A DNA stretch of 64,000 bases from Paraphoma chrysanthemicola (Eukaryota; Ascomycota; Dothideomycetes; Pleosporales; Phaeosphaeriaceae), in assembly GCA_020744225.1 (NCBI GenBank), contig JAGMWG010000001.1, forward strand, positions 3,224,001 through 3,288,000, written 5' to 3'. Below the pieces are notes generated by a model. That model was given only the letters and a program-made list of their open reading frames with translations. It made no database searches and was not told the DNA's origin. This document shows, piece after piece, positions 1 through 11,168 of this stretch. The first letter of the stretch is position 1. Each line of letters opens with the position of its first letter. Both the position numbers and the translations under genes were made by a program.

Positions 1-770
1 TTAGAGGAAGACGATATCATCCAGGAAATGGATACATATAAATCTCATCTAGAGGACTTGTTTCAGACTGGCAAGATCAAGAAGAAGAAGAGGTCCAACC
101 TGAAGCCAAAGCCATTCGGCTGGGACAGTGACGAAGACGGCCCCTGGGCTGATCAGCCAGCCGCTATTGTTCGCCCCGACGAAGAAGGCGAGGACGATGA
201 CAATGCTAGTCTAGCTTCTGTGCCGACCAAAAAGCCCGCCGCACGTGGGCGTGGCAAGGCTGCGGGCACAACACGTAAGACTACTGCAGCGACGAAGAAG
301 GCCGCGCCGGCTGCCAAAGGTGGTCGAGGGAAGCAGAAGGTCGTGGAGGAAGAGGACGAAGAAGATAATGACGACGATGTCATAATGCTGGACGATGACG
401 ATGAAGAGAGTGACGATGCGGTCTTCGTCCCCGAGAAAAAGAAGGCTCCTGCGAGGAAGACTGCCGCAGCTGCTAAACCGCCTGCACGAGCAAAATCGCC
501 AGCAAAGAAGTCGACAACGTCTCGGGCAAAAGCTACGGCTGCGGGCAGACAAGCGACTCTTAACTTTTCACAAGCTGGTGCAGCTGGTACGCAGCGCAGT
601 CAGCCTACGCGAACTCCCGCGGCGCGGGGAAAGAAGGCTGTCGAGCCGGTAAGTGACGATCCACTTTGTGCATTCATGAGCGTTGGCTAAAAGACGAGTA
701 GAGCGACGACGAAATCTCAGACGACAGCGCTTTCGATCCGCCGACATCTCGGGGTACCAGGAAGAGATAG
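1..770 (+). CDS. MRE11: Probable MRE11 double-strand-break repair nuclease, C-terminal part (5' end outside window)
   Basis: Only the last ~238 codons are present and the frame is open at base 1. Exons are 1..648 and 702..770. The 53-nt intron has GTAAGT, a CTAA branch and TAG, and it joins VEP to SDDEISDDSAFDP. What is visible is a short charged helical segment (EDDIIQEMDTYKSHLEDLF), a basic KIKKKKR stretch, then a long low-complexity tail of Lys/Ala/Arg repeats alternating with acidic runs. A TLNFSQ-like motif and an acidic end (DDEISDDSAFDP) followed by a basic tip complete it. Fungal and animal Mre11 proteins end in a similar basic/acidic DNA-binding tail, with an acidic DD..F motif near the terminus; the tail carries no nuclease motif. 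The nuclease domain would lie to the left. Alternatives are another chromatin or DNA-binding protein with a similar tail, so the name rests on tail resemblance only. Confidence 0.55.
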
Positions 771-1572
771 ATGCGGTCAATCAACAGGGAGAAAAACCTA
801 GCGTACTCTGAGCAAAAGGCGCAAAAAGATTTCAGCCTGCATAGCGCCGGTGTTACATGTTCAGCGATGCCACCATTAACCAAAATTCGTCCAAGGGCTG
901 CTGCATTTTAGTCACTTTCATGAGAGAATTTGAGGAAATGCAAGTGTTCGTGACAAGGCCTCAGTCTGCACTTTTTTGTACATGTTTTCGTCGTCTTCAG
1001 GTATTTGATCGCGTGTCTCAAGCCCTGAGGTATGCCTTAGCAAGAGTGTGCAATCGCATTTTCCGTCCGCTGCCAAGCTCGAAAAGCGTCGAGGCAGTCG
1101 CGTCCGTCAACGTGCTCACTGCCTCAGATCTCACGATCGCCTCGGTTGCACCTCTCTCTGCCGCACCTCTTTCCTTCCCACCGCTTCCGCTATTGTGTCG
1201 CAGCGAAGGAGTCGCCGGCGCAGCACAGGTCAAAACTAACAACAGCCACTCTCTGTTTTCTACTATCCACACACTCATTCGTCCCACATTCTCTTGTTCG
1301 TCCTTCAGCTTTTTGGATAGCTATCGCTCGTTTCTCACTTGTTCACCCTCCATCGATCTGCTTTGGGGTACGTATTGTCGCTCACCGGATCACTGCGAAT
1401 CGATTTCTGCTGGCACGGCCGGGACTGAGAGTGAGAAGGCTATTCGCATCATACCATCTCAACCCTCCTCGCTGGCTCACTACGACTTCTCATTGGCTCT
1501 GCGGTACCACCACCGACGTCTCGTTACTTCAACAGCTCGGTGGCATCGTGGCTGAGCGACGCACCGTTTGTG
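771..1572. other. Intergenic region / 5' leader of the downstream gene
   Basis: This lies between the MRE11-like stop and the ATG of the eIF4E-binding protein. It becomes rich in C and T from about 1100 onward, as in many fungal promoters and leaders. Open frames cross it (one from 857), but they have no recognisable content and no codon pattern. I see no RNA gene. Confidence 0.5.
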
Positions 1573-4500
1573 ATGTCTTACAAGGTGGAGGAGCTACTCG
1601 CCTTGCGGGACTCAGTCTCGGAATCAGCGGTCTCGATTGACAAGTTCGCCGATGAAGACGTGATCAAAGGTTAGTCCCCTTCTGCCGCATCTTTGAACCC
1701 CTCACCATTCACTTCACTCCACTCACCGCAACTCTCACCATTCGAGGCATTGGCGCCGATTGGAAACACATCGCCTTTTATCTCGTTCTTATCTCTTCCT
1801 CTCCCTAGTCGTTGCGAGACTGACAAGCCATCGAAAGAGCACGTCCTCCGCCCTTCGGTCTCTGCGTCCGCCAACTTGACCAGCCGGTCATCCGGTAGAA
1901 GTCTTCGACCTCCTACCGCCCTGCCACCTGTGCCCGCTGCGCCACAGAAGCGACCGTCTCCGACACCCTCCTTCAAACGCGGCAAAGCAGAGAAGCTTCT
2001 CAAGGAACACGGCAGCCCACCGGGCTTGCGAGTCACAGCAGGAGGTCGGATTGTTCCAAGCGATCTGCCACCGCTTGGTACCTCCCGCTTCCCTGACAAC
2101 ACCTTCAAGCCAACACTATTGCGCGTCGGCCCGGAAAACGTAATGCCAACACAACCACAGCCAAGTAACGGCGCAACTGCGCGCATTGAAATAGTTGGAG
2201 GCCAACCAGTCATCTTTGTTGGCGATCGAATGTTTGCGCTTCCTGCCGTCAACGGTAGTTCTACAGCGGGTAGCGCTCCCTTCGACTCCACCAGCACTAA
2301 AGCAGACCTTCCAAAGTTGAACACCCAAGCAAGTATGCCCACACTACCATACGGTCCACCACGCACCAACTCCACGTCGCCATTCACCGGTCTTGATCTC
2401 GCGACACTCAGAGCACAGCAGACGCTCAAGAAGCAGGAGCTTCGGACGGTTGAGCAGACAGAAGTGCTTCAAGCCAGCCATCAGACAGAGGCATGGCGCG
2501 CAGGTATGATTGAGAAGAAGCGATGTCTTATCGTGCAGCTCGATGCGCTTCGCAAGTCTATTGCCGCGCTCGAGTATGAGAATAGTGGTGGCTCGCACAC
2601 CAGCACTTTTCCGGGACCCATTGGGAGTGTGCCTGGCACTACCGTGCCGCCATCATTTGTTCCTCAGGTCCAGCAGCCAGTGCCCCAGTCGCTCTTTGCG
2701 TATCCGGCCGCGAATCCATATACGCCATTGATGGTGTATCCGCCGCCCTTTGGAGCCTATCCCGCTCTGCCAGCTGCTGAACCCACTTCGTTCACAGCAA
2801 CTCCGGCTGGGCTGCCACACTCTCCAGGTTCGGCGAGCCGCCGTTCGCATGCGATCGAGATCAAGCCGCCACAGCAAGGAGCAAGGAAACCAGCCTTGAA
2901 TCCGAAGAGTCCTACTTATGAGCCTGCGGCAAAGCCAGCTCCGTCTCAAGGCAATGTCCCTCCTACACCATCACCCCCGAAGCGATCACCTTGGCGGAAC
3001 GAGGATGCACCGCTTTCTGATATGCTTCAACATCGAGTAGTGTCGCAGAAGCCTAGCCTCTCAAGCATCGATACGACCGATTTCTTCCCCAATAATACGC
3101 ACGAGCATTCAACCACTCGACTGGCCCCACAAGTCGGCGAGCTAAAGCAAACTTCGAACGACAACCCAGTGGTACCATCAACGCCTGAGAAGCACTGGCC
3201 TGCGAGTCCATGGAATGAGGCTGCTTCTGGTCACTCAAATGGCAACGAGACGATCTCGAAACTTACTTCGTGGCCAGAGGCATTTGGAAAACAGCCATCA
3301 TCAACAACACTGCGACAGGCGGCAGGTCGGATTTCTTCCGATATCCTTGAGCAAGCTCCTGTCATCGGCAAATACGCCACGATCCCATCTTCAGCCCACA
3401 ATGTGCTTCCACAGTCGGATTCTAACCAGCGCACGAGCACCGACGAGAACTGGCCGTTTTCCAGAAAAGCAGTGCTCCATGTGCCTTCAACTTATCAAGA
3501 AGGCTACCAGGCTGGATACGACCACATTGGCATGCCAGATAGCCCAGATGTGCTGCAAGGCTATATCCAGGGTCTCCTCCACTTTCTGTCAGACGAGTCT
3601 AAGAAGGGCCGCCTAGATGCTCCTTTGCGAGACAACTACCTGCGAAGTATCGACTCGCGCACTCCTTCGCTTCGAGGCTTGGTGGCGAACTCGATACCCC
3701 ACGATTCTGCTGTTAGCATGACCTTCAATCAGAACAACGTACCGAACGGCGACTACGACACTGTTCGATCTTCCAAGGAGAGCCTCATGGCCAGCTTGCG
3801 CCGCGAATCGGCGGACAGTCTGCGAGGCAGCACTCGGGATGTCCCGGGGTCACATGCCCGCTTTGATGAAGCCTCATATGCATCACGCCAGCGCAACGTC
3901 TCAGGCCTGCAATGTACGACCTCACCCGCGTTGTTTCCCGACCGTCTCGCATCAGGCCGGCAGATGGCGTCTGAGAACGAGCCTGTTAAACCTACTCATG
4001 ACAAAGGTAGCGCATCTCTCTCTAGTGGTACCTACCAGCGACAATTTTCCGGTGTCCAGCTCCAGAATCGCGGCTATGGTACCCCATTATCTATGCAACG
4101 ATTCTATCCTACGCCGACGGAGATGAGCCCAAAAGGTTTCGGCAGTGATACCGTACCCACCGTGCGGCCCTTTCCTAATCACCGTTTGTCAGGGCTTGAC
4201 GGTGCCATGGATGACCTTGCGGATCTGGTGATGGACACACACGTCAATGAGTCTGGTTCAGCTGCGGGCAATCGCTCTAATGAAGCACCAAGACCTGTCG
4301 GAGGCGAGACTGAAGAGGTCGGCGCCTCTTGCTTCGGTTCATCGGCGGGCAAGGGAAAACAGAAAGCCTCTCTGTCGCCTACGAAGACGTCGAGCAACGC
4401 ACGAGATGATGGTGTAACATCACCTAACGCGTCAAGCTCACCAAAGAAGTCTGGCGAGCACTCACCAGCTAAAGCCAAGCTCGAGCACGTTACCAACAAG

Positions 4501-4647
4501 TTCAGGCGCACCAAGAAGGATGACCCTCGCACGATGTCGCCCGAGGAGAAGGTGGAGCGTTCGAAGAAGTGGCGCGACCGCTTCCAGGCGATCAAGCGGT
4601 CGGAACTCGAGGAGATTGAGAAGCATCGTAGGAACAACCGTACTTGA
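1573..4647 (+). CDS. 4E-T-like eIF4E-binding protein, 968 aa
   Basis: Exons are 1573..1669 and 1838..4647. The 168-nt intron uses a CTGAC branch 13 nt before the acceptor, giving DVIK|E|HVLRP. The protein begins MSYKVEELLALRDS. Tyr3 to Leu9 form the classic YxxxxL-phi motif that docks on the dorsal face of cap-binding eIF4E, in the same extreme N-terminal position and context (YxVEELLALR) as metazoan 4E-T. Most of the chain is disordered and rich in Pro/Ser. Residues ~220-278 form a predicted coiled coil. A conserved-looking segment lies near 580-620 (YQEGYQAGYDH..LQGYIQGLLHFL). The C-terminus is basic and helical (KKWRDRFQAIKRSELEEIEKHRR). The likely role is repression of cap-dependent translation or mRNA decay in the cytoplasm. 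The start is fixed by the motif. The small first exon is what carries the eIF4E site, so predictions that miss the intron would lose it. Confidence 0.7.
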
Positions 4648-6148
4648 CCTCCGCCCTGGCTCTTCCGCGACGCTTGTCTCTTTCGCAGTCGATTGGATAG
4701 CGCTACACACGACATCATTCCTTGATTCGACTTCTTCTAGTTGGATCCCACCTGGTCACAATTATCGGACAGACGGACTTATTGACATTGTATTTCGCAC
4801 GGCTTGCATCGTTCCCAGCATCGGTTCGCATCGATAACAGACCATCGTGACGGGTGGAGGTAATTGGACATGGGCCGAACAAGCAATGCTCCTTTCATTT
4901 GTTCCTTTGACTCAACATCTTTCGAGCGCACACGGCCTGGCGGCAACGTGAGGCGCGGATGACGCTGGCTTCTGCAATGCGGACGACGCGTCTCTATCGT
5001 TCCCGCTGCGCAGTGCAGCGTCATGTCTTTGGAGATTGTATGATTAGCTATTCGGCATACTCAGCAATGGTAGCGTGGCATATCACAATAATACTAATAC
5101 ACAAATTCGTTTTTCTCTGCTGCGGGATTTGATGTGATGTGATGGTACGGGGATAGATCCTTTTCCGAGGATCGGATGTTCCGAAGCTGGCGTTGTTCTG
5201 GAACGGATTGGCGTGGAGCCGCGCAATTGCTAGGCTGAACCTCGTCAATCGAGACATCCATGGTACAGTACAACGCAGCCCAGCCAAGCACAGCACGATT
5301 GCGCAAGATTTTGCTGGACCATGACTATTGCGATGGATGAATAGATTCAAATGTACTGTACGCTGGCTATATTTGCACTGCTTTTGAGCAGCCCGCGCGG
5401 GCCACACCGTGGTGCGATGACGTGCCATCCCTTTTGCACGGTGCTGATAAATCGAGAGTGCGGTCATCGTGGGGAACGGCTACGGGACGGCGGTATGGTA
5501 GCATTGGCGAGCAGGCGAGGCGAAGGCGCAGGGAGGCTCTATGCAGCGGGCGCAGCGGTGCTGTCGCTGCATCAGCAAGAGTGAGCGGCGTGGGCAATGC
5601 GCGTTGCTTGGAAATGCACCCCCGAGTGAACTGCGGCACGGTGAATAATAAATGCATCACGTTCAAAAGATATGTAGCCGGCGTGGAAGCGTGCATAGTG
5701 GTCCCGGTTGGCTGGCCTGCGGAGCTCCAACGCGGCTTCGTCCCCACTCTGCACCTTCCCCCATCCATCATTCGCCGCTGCGCTTTTGGCGGTGGTCACG
5801 GCTGTGCCTTCCAGTCCGGATCCAAATCCACCACCATTTACCACCGACTCTCCCTCTCAGCTGCCAGCCCGTGCCTGCGGTTCACTGCTGTGTCTCCCGC
5901 CTCGCATTCCTCTCTCCGCTCCGTCTGCGCTGTTTTCCCGCCGACATTCTTTCACGCCGGAGCAACCGCTCCCCGCCCGCGCTCCAGCCACGACGCTCAG
6001 CGGCCCTGACCAGCGACATCACCCAGATCGGACATGGCCCACTGATCCACAAGTCACGACACGCACGCCAGCTCGCCCGTTCTGTCCACCTCCCTCCCAT
6101 CGCGACTGCAGCTCTCCGCCCTGGTAGCAGCATTTCCGTGTAACCACC
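4648..6148. other. Intergenic region with a long pyrimidine-rich leader
   Basis: About 1.5 kb separate the 4E-T-like gene from the kinase ATG. The last ~400 bases (about 5740-6140) are strongly C/T-rich, typical of the promoter and 5' UTR of a regulated fungal gene. Several overlapping frames on both strands are open here, but they look like chance frames in GC-rich DNA. I recognise no domain in them. Confidence 0.5.
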
Positions 6149-8195
6149 ATGACGCAGCTGTTCAGCTCCTCCGCATCCACCCAGCCCAATATGGCCGAGA
6201 AGCGCACCTTTTCCGGCGTCTCGCTGTCGACTAACAAGCCCGTCAATGGATCCAACAGCCATGTCTCGCAGCGCATCAAGAACTTCTTCCGCATAAACAG
6301 CAATGGCGACGCTCGCAAGCTCTCCGACGAGGGCCACGGCGTCTCCACCCCCAAGAATGAAAAGTCCGGCTTCCGCCAGTCGAGGTTTATGCCTCACATC
6401 TCGCGCAACCGCTCGCAGACTGTCGCCAGCGAAGGCAATCCCCTTGATGACACTGTCTCCCCCGTCGCTCATGCCAACCCGTACTTCGGCCACCAAGGCC
6501 CCCCTGCACTGCGCCATCATAATGAAGGCAGCGTGCCCCCGTCTCCTCCTGACACCCCGGCCATAACGACAACCAAGGCCGATGGCGCAAATGGCGATGC
6601 TACCACAGCCGGAAAAGAAGAGTTGGCGAGAAAGCTCCGAAGGGTAGCCTCCGCGCCCAATGCTCAAGGTCTCTTCGCGTCTGGCAAATCTACTGAACGA
6701 CCGCAGACTGCTGAGCTCGGCAAGCAGCCTGTGCTGCACCATCCAAACTCGTCGACGTTGAGCATGGTCGACACGGTACCACCGGAGCAGAACGGTCATC
6801 TCATGCCTGTCGAGACTGGAAAGTCGATACCGTCGCCAGGCCAGATTCGCAATTCCGTTGCATTCCGTAGAACATACAGCTCCAATTCGATCAAGGTTAG
6901 GAACGTCGAGGTCGGCCCGGGAAGCTTCGACAAGATCAAGCTGATCGGCAAGGGCGATGTTGGCAAGGTGTACTTGGTGCGAGAAAAGAAGTCGAGCCGA
7001 CTGTACGCTATGAAGGGTACGATATCTGCCATTTTGATCACAACTTGTGCTAACAAGAAACAGTCCTCAGCAAGAAGGAGATGATCAAGCGCAACAAGAT
7101 CAAGCGTGCGCTCGCCGAGCAGGAGATTCTAGCCACCAGCAACCATCCCTTTATTGTTACTCTGTACCACTCTTTCCAGTCCGAAGACCACCTCTACCTC
7201 TGCATGGAATACTGCAGCGGTGGTGAGTTCTTCCGCGCTCTTCAGACTCGCCCGAACAAATGCGTTGACGAGGATGCGGCACGATTCTACGCTGCCGAGG
7301 TGACGGCTGCACTGGAGTACCTGCACTTGATGGGGTTCATCTACCGCGACCTGAAACCAGAGAACATCCTGCTGCATCAGTCTGGCCACATCATGTTGTC
7401 AGACTTTGACCTGTCGAAGCAATCCGAGCCTGGCGGTCGCCCAACCATGATCATGAACGGTCGCAACGGAGCGTCATCGAATAATCTGCCCACAATCGAC
7501 ACCAAGTCATGCATCAACAATTTCAGGACGAATTCGTTCGTAGGAACCGAGGAGTACATCGCGCCAGAGGTTATCAAAGGATGCGGCCACACCAGCGCCG
7601 TCGACTGGTGGACTCTCGGCATCTTGATCTACGAGATGCTCTACGGAACAACCCCCTTCAAGGGCAAGAACCGCAACGCGACCTTTGCCAACATCTTGAG
7701 AGACGAAGTACCCTTCCCAGAAGGCTCAGGAGCTCCTCAAGTGTCCAAGTATGTTCCCTGAGAAGATAGAGCTTCGATATACTAACAGTGTACAGCCTCT
7801 GCAAGGGTATCATCCGAAAACTGCTCATCAAGGACGAGACTCGACGACTAGGATCCCGCGCTGGAGCTTCCGACGTCAAGACATCTCCCTTCTTCCGCAC
7901 TACGCAATGGGCTCTCCTGCGCCACATGAAGCCTCCGATTGTTCCTCACCAGGGAGCCGGCGTTGAAACGCCCAACTTCCGCAACGTGAAGGAAAGCCAG
8001 AGCATAGACATTGGCGCGTCGAGAGTCAAAGGCGTTCCTCTCGACTCGGGTCTCGCTACACCAGGAGGCGAGATTGCCGATCCTTTCGAAGAGTTCAACA
8101 GCGTAACTCTACATCACGATGGCGACGACCACCACCATCAAGAACAGTCGAGCCACGAATACCTCACACCGCAGACGTCAAACTCGCACCGATAG
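6149..8195 (+). CDS. nrc-2: AGC-family flippase kinase, Fpk1/Kin82/NRC-2 type, 650 aa
   Basis: Exons are 6149..7016, 7064..7748 and 7796..8195, with two 47-nt introns carrying CTAAC branch sites. The N-terminal ~255 residues are disordered and rich in Ser/Thr/Pro. The kinase domain runs from about 260 (KLIGKGDVGKVYLV) through YAMK (~289), YRDLKPEN (~383), SDFDLS (~402) and the activation-loop NSFVGTEEYIAPEV (~450) to RLGSRAGASDVKTSPFF (~550). The DFD in place of DFG and the insert between it and the activation loop are marks of the Fpk1/NRC-2 branch. Yeast Fpk1/2 phosphorylate the Dnf1/2 phospholipid flippases, and Neurospora NRC-2 represses conidiation. A role in membrane asymmetry and polar growth is therefore expected from family knowledge. 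The start is the first in-frame ATG; a second (Met15) is possible. Confidence 0.88.
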
Positions 8196-8965
8196 AGCCG
8201 GTGCTGATCGTGCCTTGTTCCGACGAGGAACGTTAAAAAGTGAGGACATTTGCATCTGTATTTCAACTGGGGCGTTTTTGTTGCACCACTCCCGGCTCCA
8301 CTCCTTTAGTATGGTGCGCTAGACATTTGGGTCTCATTCATGGCAGCGGCGCTTATGGAGCATCATACTTGTCTTCTACGCCGGATCACGGCTTTGTCGG
8401 ATCATCGGATCTGACTTTCTGGCGTTTAATGGATTTTCTGTAGCATTCTTTGCGCGTGATACTTTTGACAACAAGTCCAAGGGCGGTTTTAGCTTGGGCA
8501 AGGAATGATAGGACAATGATTGGGACTTTTGTGCTCAAGAGAGATAGCAGTGAATATACGAGTCTGCGGCATATTCAATGTGTTCAAGTGATTGTAGTGT
8601 GAATGTTTGTGTCACGTCGAGCTGGCCACTCGGAGATGGTTTCTTCCCCGCAACGCCGCGTCTGCAAGTGAGCAGCGTTGGACGCGACGGAACGAACACA
8701 ACACTCTCACAACGCCATTGAGCATCCCACACCACGTCCGAACTGGACCCAACCGACACAAATTCACAACCCTGAATCAAGTCCCATCGCAACATAAACA
8801 CCCTTACGCATACACTCACCGAAAAGTCTACTACGCGCACGCAACACCCCACTCTCTCGCGCGCAACCTCCAACCGCACAAGACACAACAGCACACCACC
8901 TGCCCTCGTACAGCGAGTCCAGACACACACACACTCATACCCGGTTCCACAAGCTCGTTGCAACA
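8196..8965. other. Intergenic region between the kinase gene and DAD3
   Basis: This holds the kinase 3' UTR, then a CA-rich stretch (about 8690-8960) that is probably the DAD3 promoter and leader. The reverse-strand open frame here is a shadow of that CA-rich DNA. Nothing else is recognised. Confidence 0.5.
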
Positions 8966-9422
8966 ATGGCGTCCGAGACACCAGAGTTCTCGACGTCGCA
9001 AACCGATCACGCGCAAACACATGGTGCCGACGAGGAGACGCTGAGTCCGCTCGAGCAAGAAGTCTTGGATGAATATGCACGATTATTAGGGAATTTGAAC
9101 AATGTACGCACTCTATCTCTCAGCACTATTCCCACACCACCACACTATCCCACAACCCATCCATACTTGTTCCAAAACACACCTCGCTGACGGGAAATAT
9201 TAGATGTCCAGCCTCCTCCTCACCCTGTCCAACGCGCCCTCGGCTGCGATTCTAGATGGCCTGAGGGGTCTGGAGAGGAAGACGAGTTTGGTGTTTACGT
9301 TGCTCAAGGCGAGTGTGTATAGTATTGTGTTGAACCAGCAGATTGGGGAGGATAATGATGGTGAGGAAGGGAGTTTGGGTGGGGGCAGAGGGGGAGGGGG
9401 GAGTATGGGGAGTGAGGGTTGA
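8966..9422 (+). CDS. DAD3: DASH (Dam1) complex subunit Dad3, 118 aa
   Basis: Exons are 8966..9103 and 9204..9422. The 100-nt intron has a GCTGAC branch and a TAG acceptor. The core reads LSPLEQEVLDEYARLLGNLN, then SSLLLTLSNAPSAAILDGL and RGLERKTSLVFTLLKASVY. These match the conserved helical core of Dad3, one of the small subunits of the ten-protein DASH ring that couples kinetochores to spindle microtubules. The ~23-residue N-terminal and Gly-rich C-terminal tails are extra to the core. The gene is short and split, so it is easily missed. It converges on the uS5m gene, with 179 bases between stop codons. Confidence 0.9.
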
Positions 9423-9601
9423 AATGGATTGAGGGATAAAGAGGGACTGGAGAGGGATGATGGAGGATGTGATGATGTGATTTGATATGATATGATACCC
9501 CTACTTTTAGCAGACCACACAATCTCTCCCATCACGGGAGACTAAGAACACATGCATGTATCGTATATGCTACATTTCTGTTCTACACACATGCATCCGG
9601 T

Positions 9602-10976
9602 CTAATGTACACTTCCCCCGTAATACACCTTCCGAACATCAACCAGCTTCTTTCCCCTCGCCCGCGCAATTTCATCCGGCAGCTTCTGGCTCGTCAGCGC
9701 CTCCCACGTCGCTTTGATCACATTCATCTTGTTGCGCGAGCGGGGTGTCTTTGCAGCGAGATCTTGCAGGCCAGCGGCGCGCGCGAGTTCGAAGATGAGA
9801 TGCTGGGTGCGGAGACCGAAGCCTGTGATTACCAGTGTAAGCGAGCAATTCTCATGTACGCAGATACGAGCAAGGAATTGGGCCAGGAAAGGAAAAATGG
9901 GTAGACTTACCAGGCGGTCTCGCAAACAACTGCACCTTTGTGGCGCCCACCTTCTTCTCCAAATCGCCAAACGTGGTGCGATTCTCGTACCGCGGCACAG
10001 GACGCATGTTTCTTATCGCGCTCATGACGCTTTGTTTCCTGCCTTCTTCCGGCTCCACGCTCTTGCCCTCGCCGACACCTAGTAACCCGTCCTGATTTCC
10101 CGCGATGGTCAAGTAGTACAATGACCGGATCTTGCCCATGCGCGTTTGGTTGGTGACGCTGTGCGAGACGAGTGTTTTCACGCGTATGCTGCGCAGCTTT
10201 TGCTTGTCCCAGCCAAGGTACTGTAATAGTCTCTTCTGGCGTGGATCCTCCTCCTCTTCGGTGCTGAGCCGGCGTGTCTGGCGCGCCATGCGGTTGTTCA
10301 AACGTGGCAGGTCAGGCATGACGGCCGAGTGGCGCGGGTCAGCCAGGGCTTCGAGAGCAGCGGGGTTGTCCGAGGTGTATGTTGCGCGGGGGTCAAGGGC
10401 GGCTTGGGTAAGGGCGGCTTCCAACGAATCCTGTAGGCGTTGTTCTTGCGCGGGGTCGAGTGTGCCTTCTGGAATACCGTCGGGGTACATTTTCGCGAGG
10501 TTCTCGTTTGCAATGCGCGACATGGCGGCGTCGCGCTCGACATCGTTGGCCAGGCGGACGGATTTTGTGCCTGGGATGCTATCGGGCGAGAGACGGGCCC
10601 GCTTGTCCGTCACAGGATCGACTTCGGCCAGGTCGTCTTCGTAGGGGATAAGCCATGGGTCTGTCCGCTGCTGGCCCTGAATTAGGACATCGCGCGTGTC
10701 AATGGCGGATTCGGCGGCCTTGATGGCGGCGATTTGCGAGGGCGTGTATTGCTTTGCGAGCAGACTGGTTTCACTGGTGTCGTACTTGGGGTACTCTGCT
10801 TCGGCAGCTTCATTGAGGAGTTTGAGGTCATCGGCCTTGATTGACGGGTAGTGCGGTCTCCGCCTGCGACCTTGCCGTGATGCAGATGTCTGGAACGAGC
10901 GTTGTGGTGCTGGTCTAGGCAGGGTGGTGGCAGCGGCCTTGGTGAAGAGACATCTTGCGGGCCGGCAGATGCTCAT
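9602..10976 (-). CDS. MRPS5: Mitochondrial small-subunit ribosomal protein uS5m, 428 aa
   Basis: On the reverse strand, exons are 10976..9911 and 9822..9602, with an 88-nt intron joining RPPG to FGLRT. The N-terminus (MSICRPARCLFTKAAATTLP) is basic and hydroxylated, as in a mitochondrial presequence. A further in-frame ATG-less extension lies upstream, so the ATG at 10976 was chosen. Residues ~262-300 form the S5 N-terminal RNA-binding domain (RVKTLVSHSVTNQTRMGK, then YYLTIAGNQDGLLGVGEGKS). Residues ~355-428 form the S5 C-terminal fold, with TWEALTSQKLPDEIARARGK. The ~200 residues between presequence and S5 domain are a fungal mitochondrial extension. The gene is divergent from TRM2, with 192 bases between start codons. 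Confidence 0.88.
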
Positions 10977-11168
10977 CGTAGCTGGACCGTCCCGTTGGAG
11001 GTCAATTGGGCGTCGTGGCGGCGGGGCGACTTGTGCGGCTGCTACTCGTTCACAGTGAAGTTCGAGAAATCTAGGTGGACCGTGCTTCAAGATGCAGCTA
11101 GCCAATGGCCGCTTTTCCCAACGCGGTGACTAACATAACTTTTTCTACCCTGGGATATCTCACTCTGC
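10977..11168. promoter_or_regulatory. Shared divergent promoter, uS5m / TRM2
   Basis: Only 192 bases separate the two start codons, so both promoters and both 5' UTRs must lie here. Both products serve translation (mitochondrial ribosome and tRNA modification), which makes co-regulation plausible but unproven. I see no clear TATA box. Confidence 0.55.

Noticed and set aside
857..1555. 232-codon open frame before the 4E-T-like gene
   Set aside because: The content is low in information and rich in Ser/Leu/Arg, as expected from C/T-rich leader DNA. There is no domain, and it sits in the promoter and leader of a clear gene.
1671..2429. 252-codon reverse-strand frame opposite the 4E-T-like gene
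   Set aside because: It is a shadow of the long forward coding exon, made possible by its codon bias.
5422..6143. Overlapping forward and reverse frames of 130-305 codons before and across the kinase start
   Set aside because: All three frames are open in the same GC-rich leader, which shows lack of selection on any one. No recognisable motif occurs.
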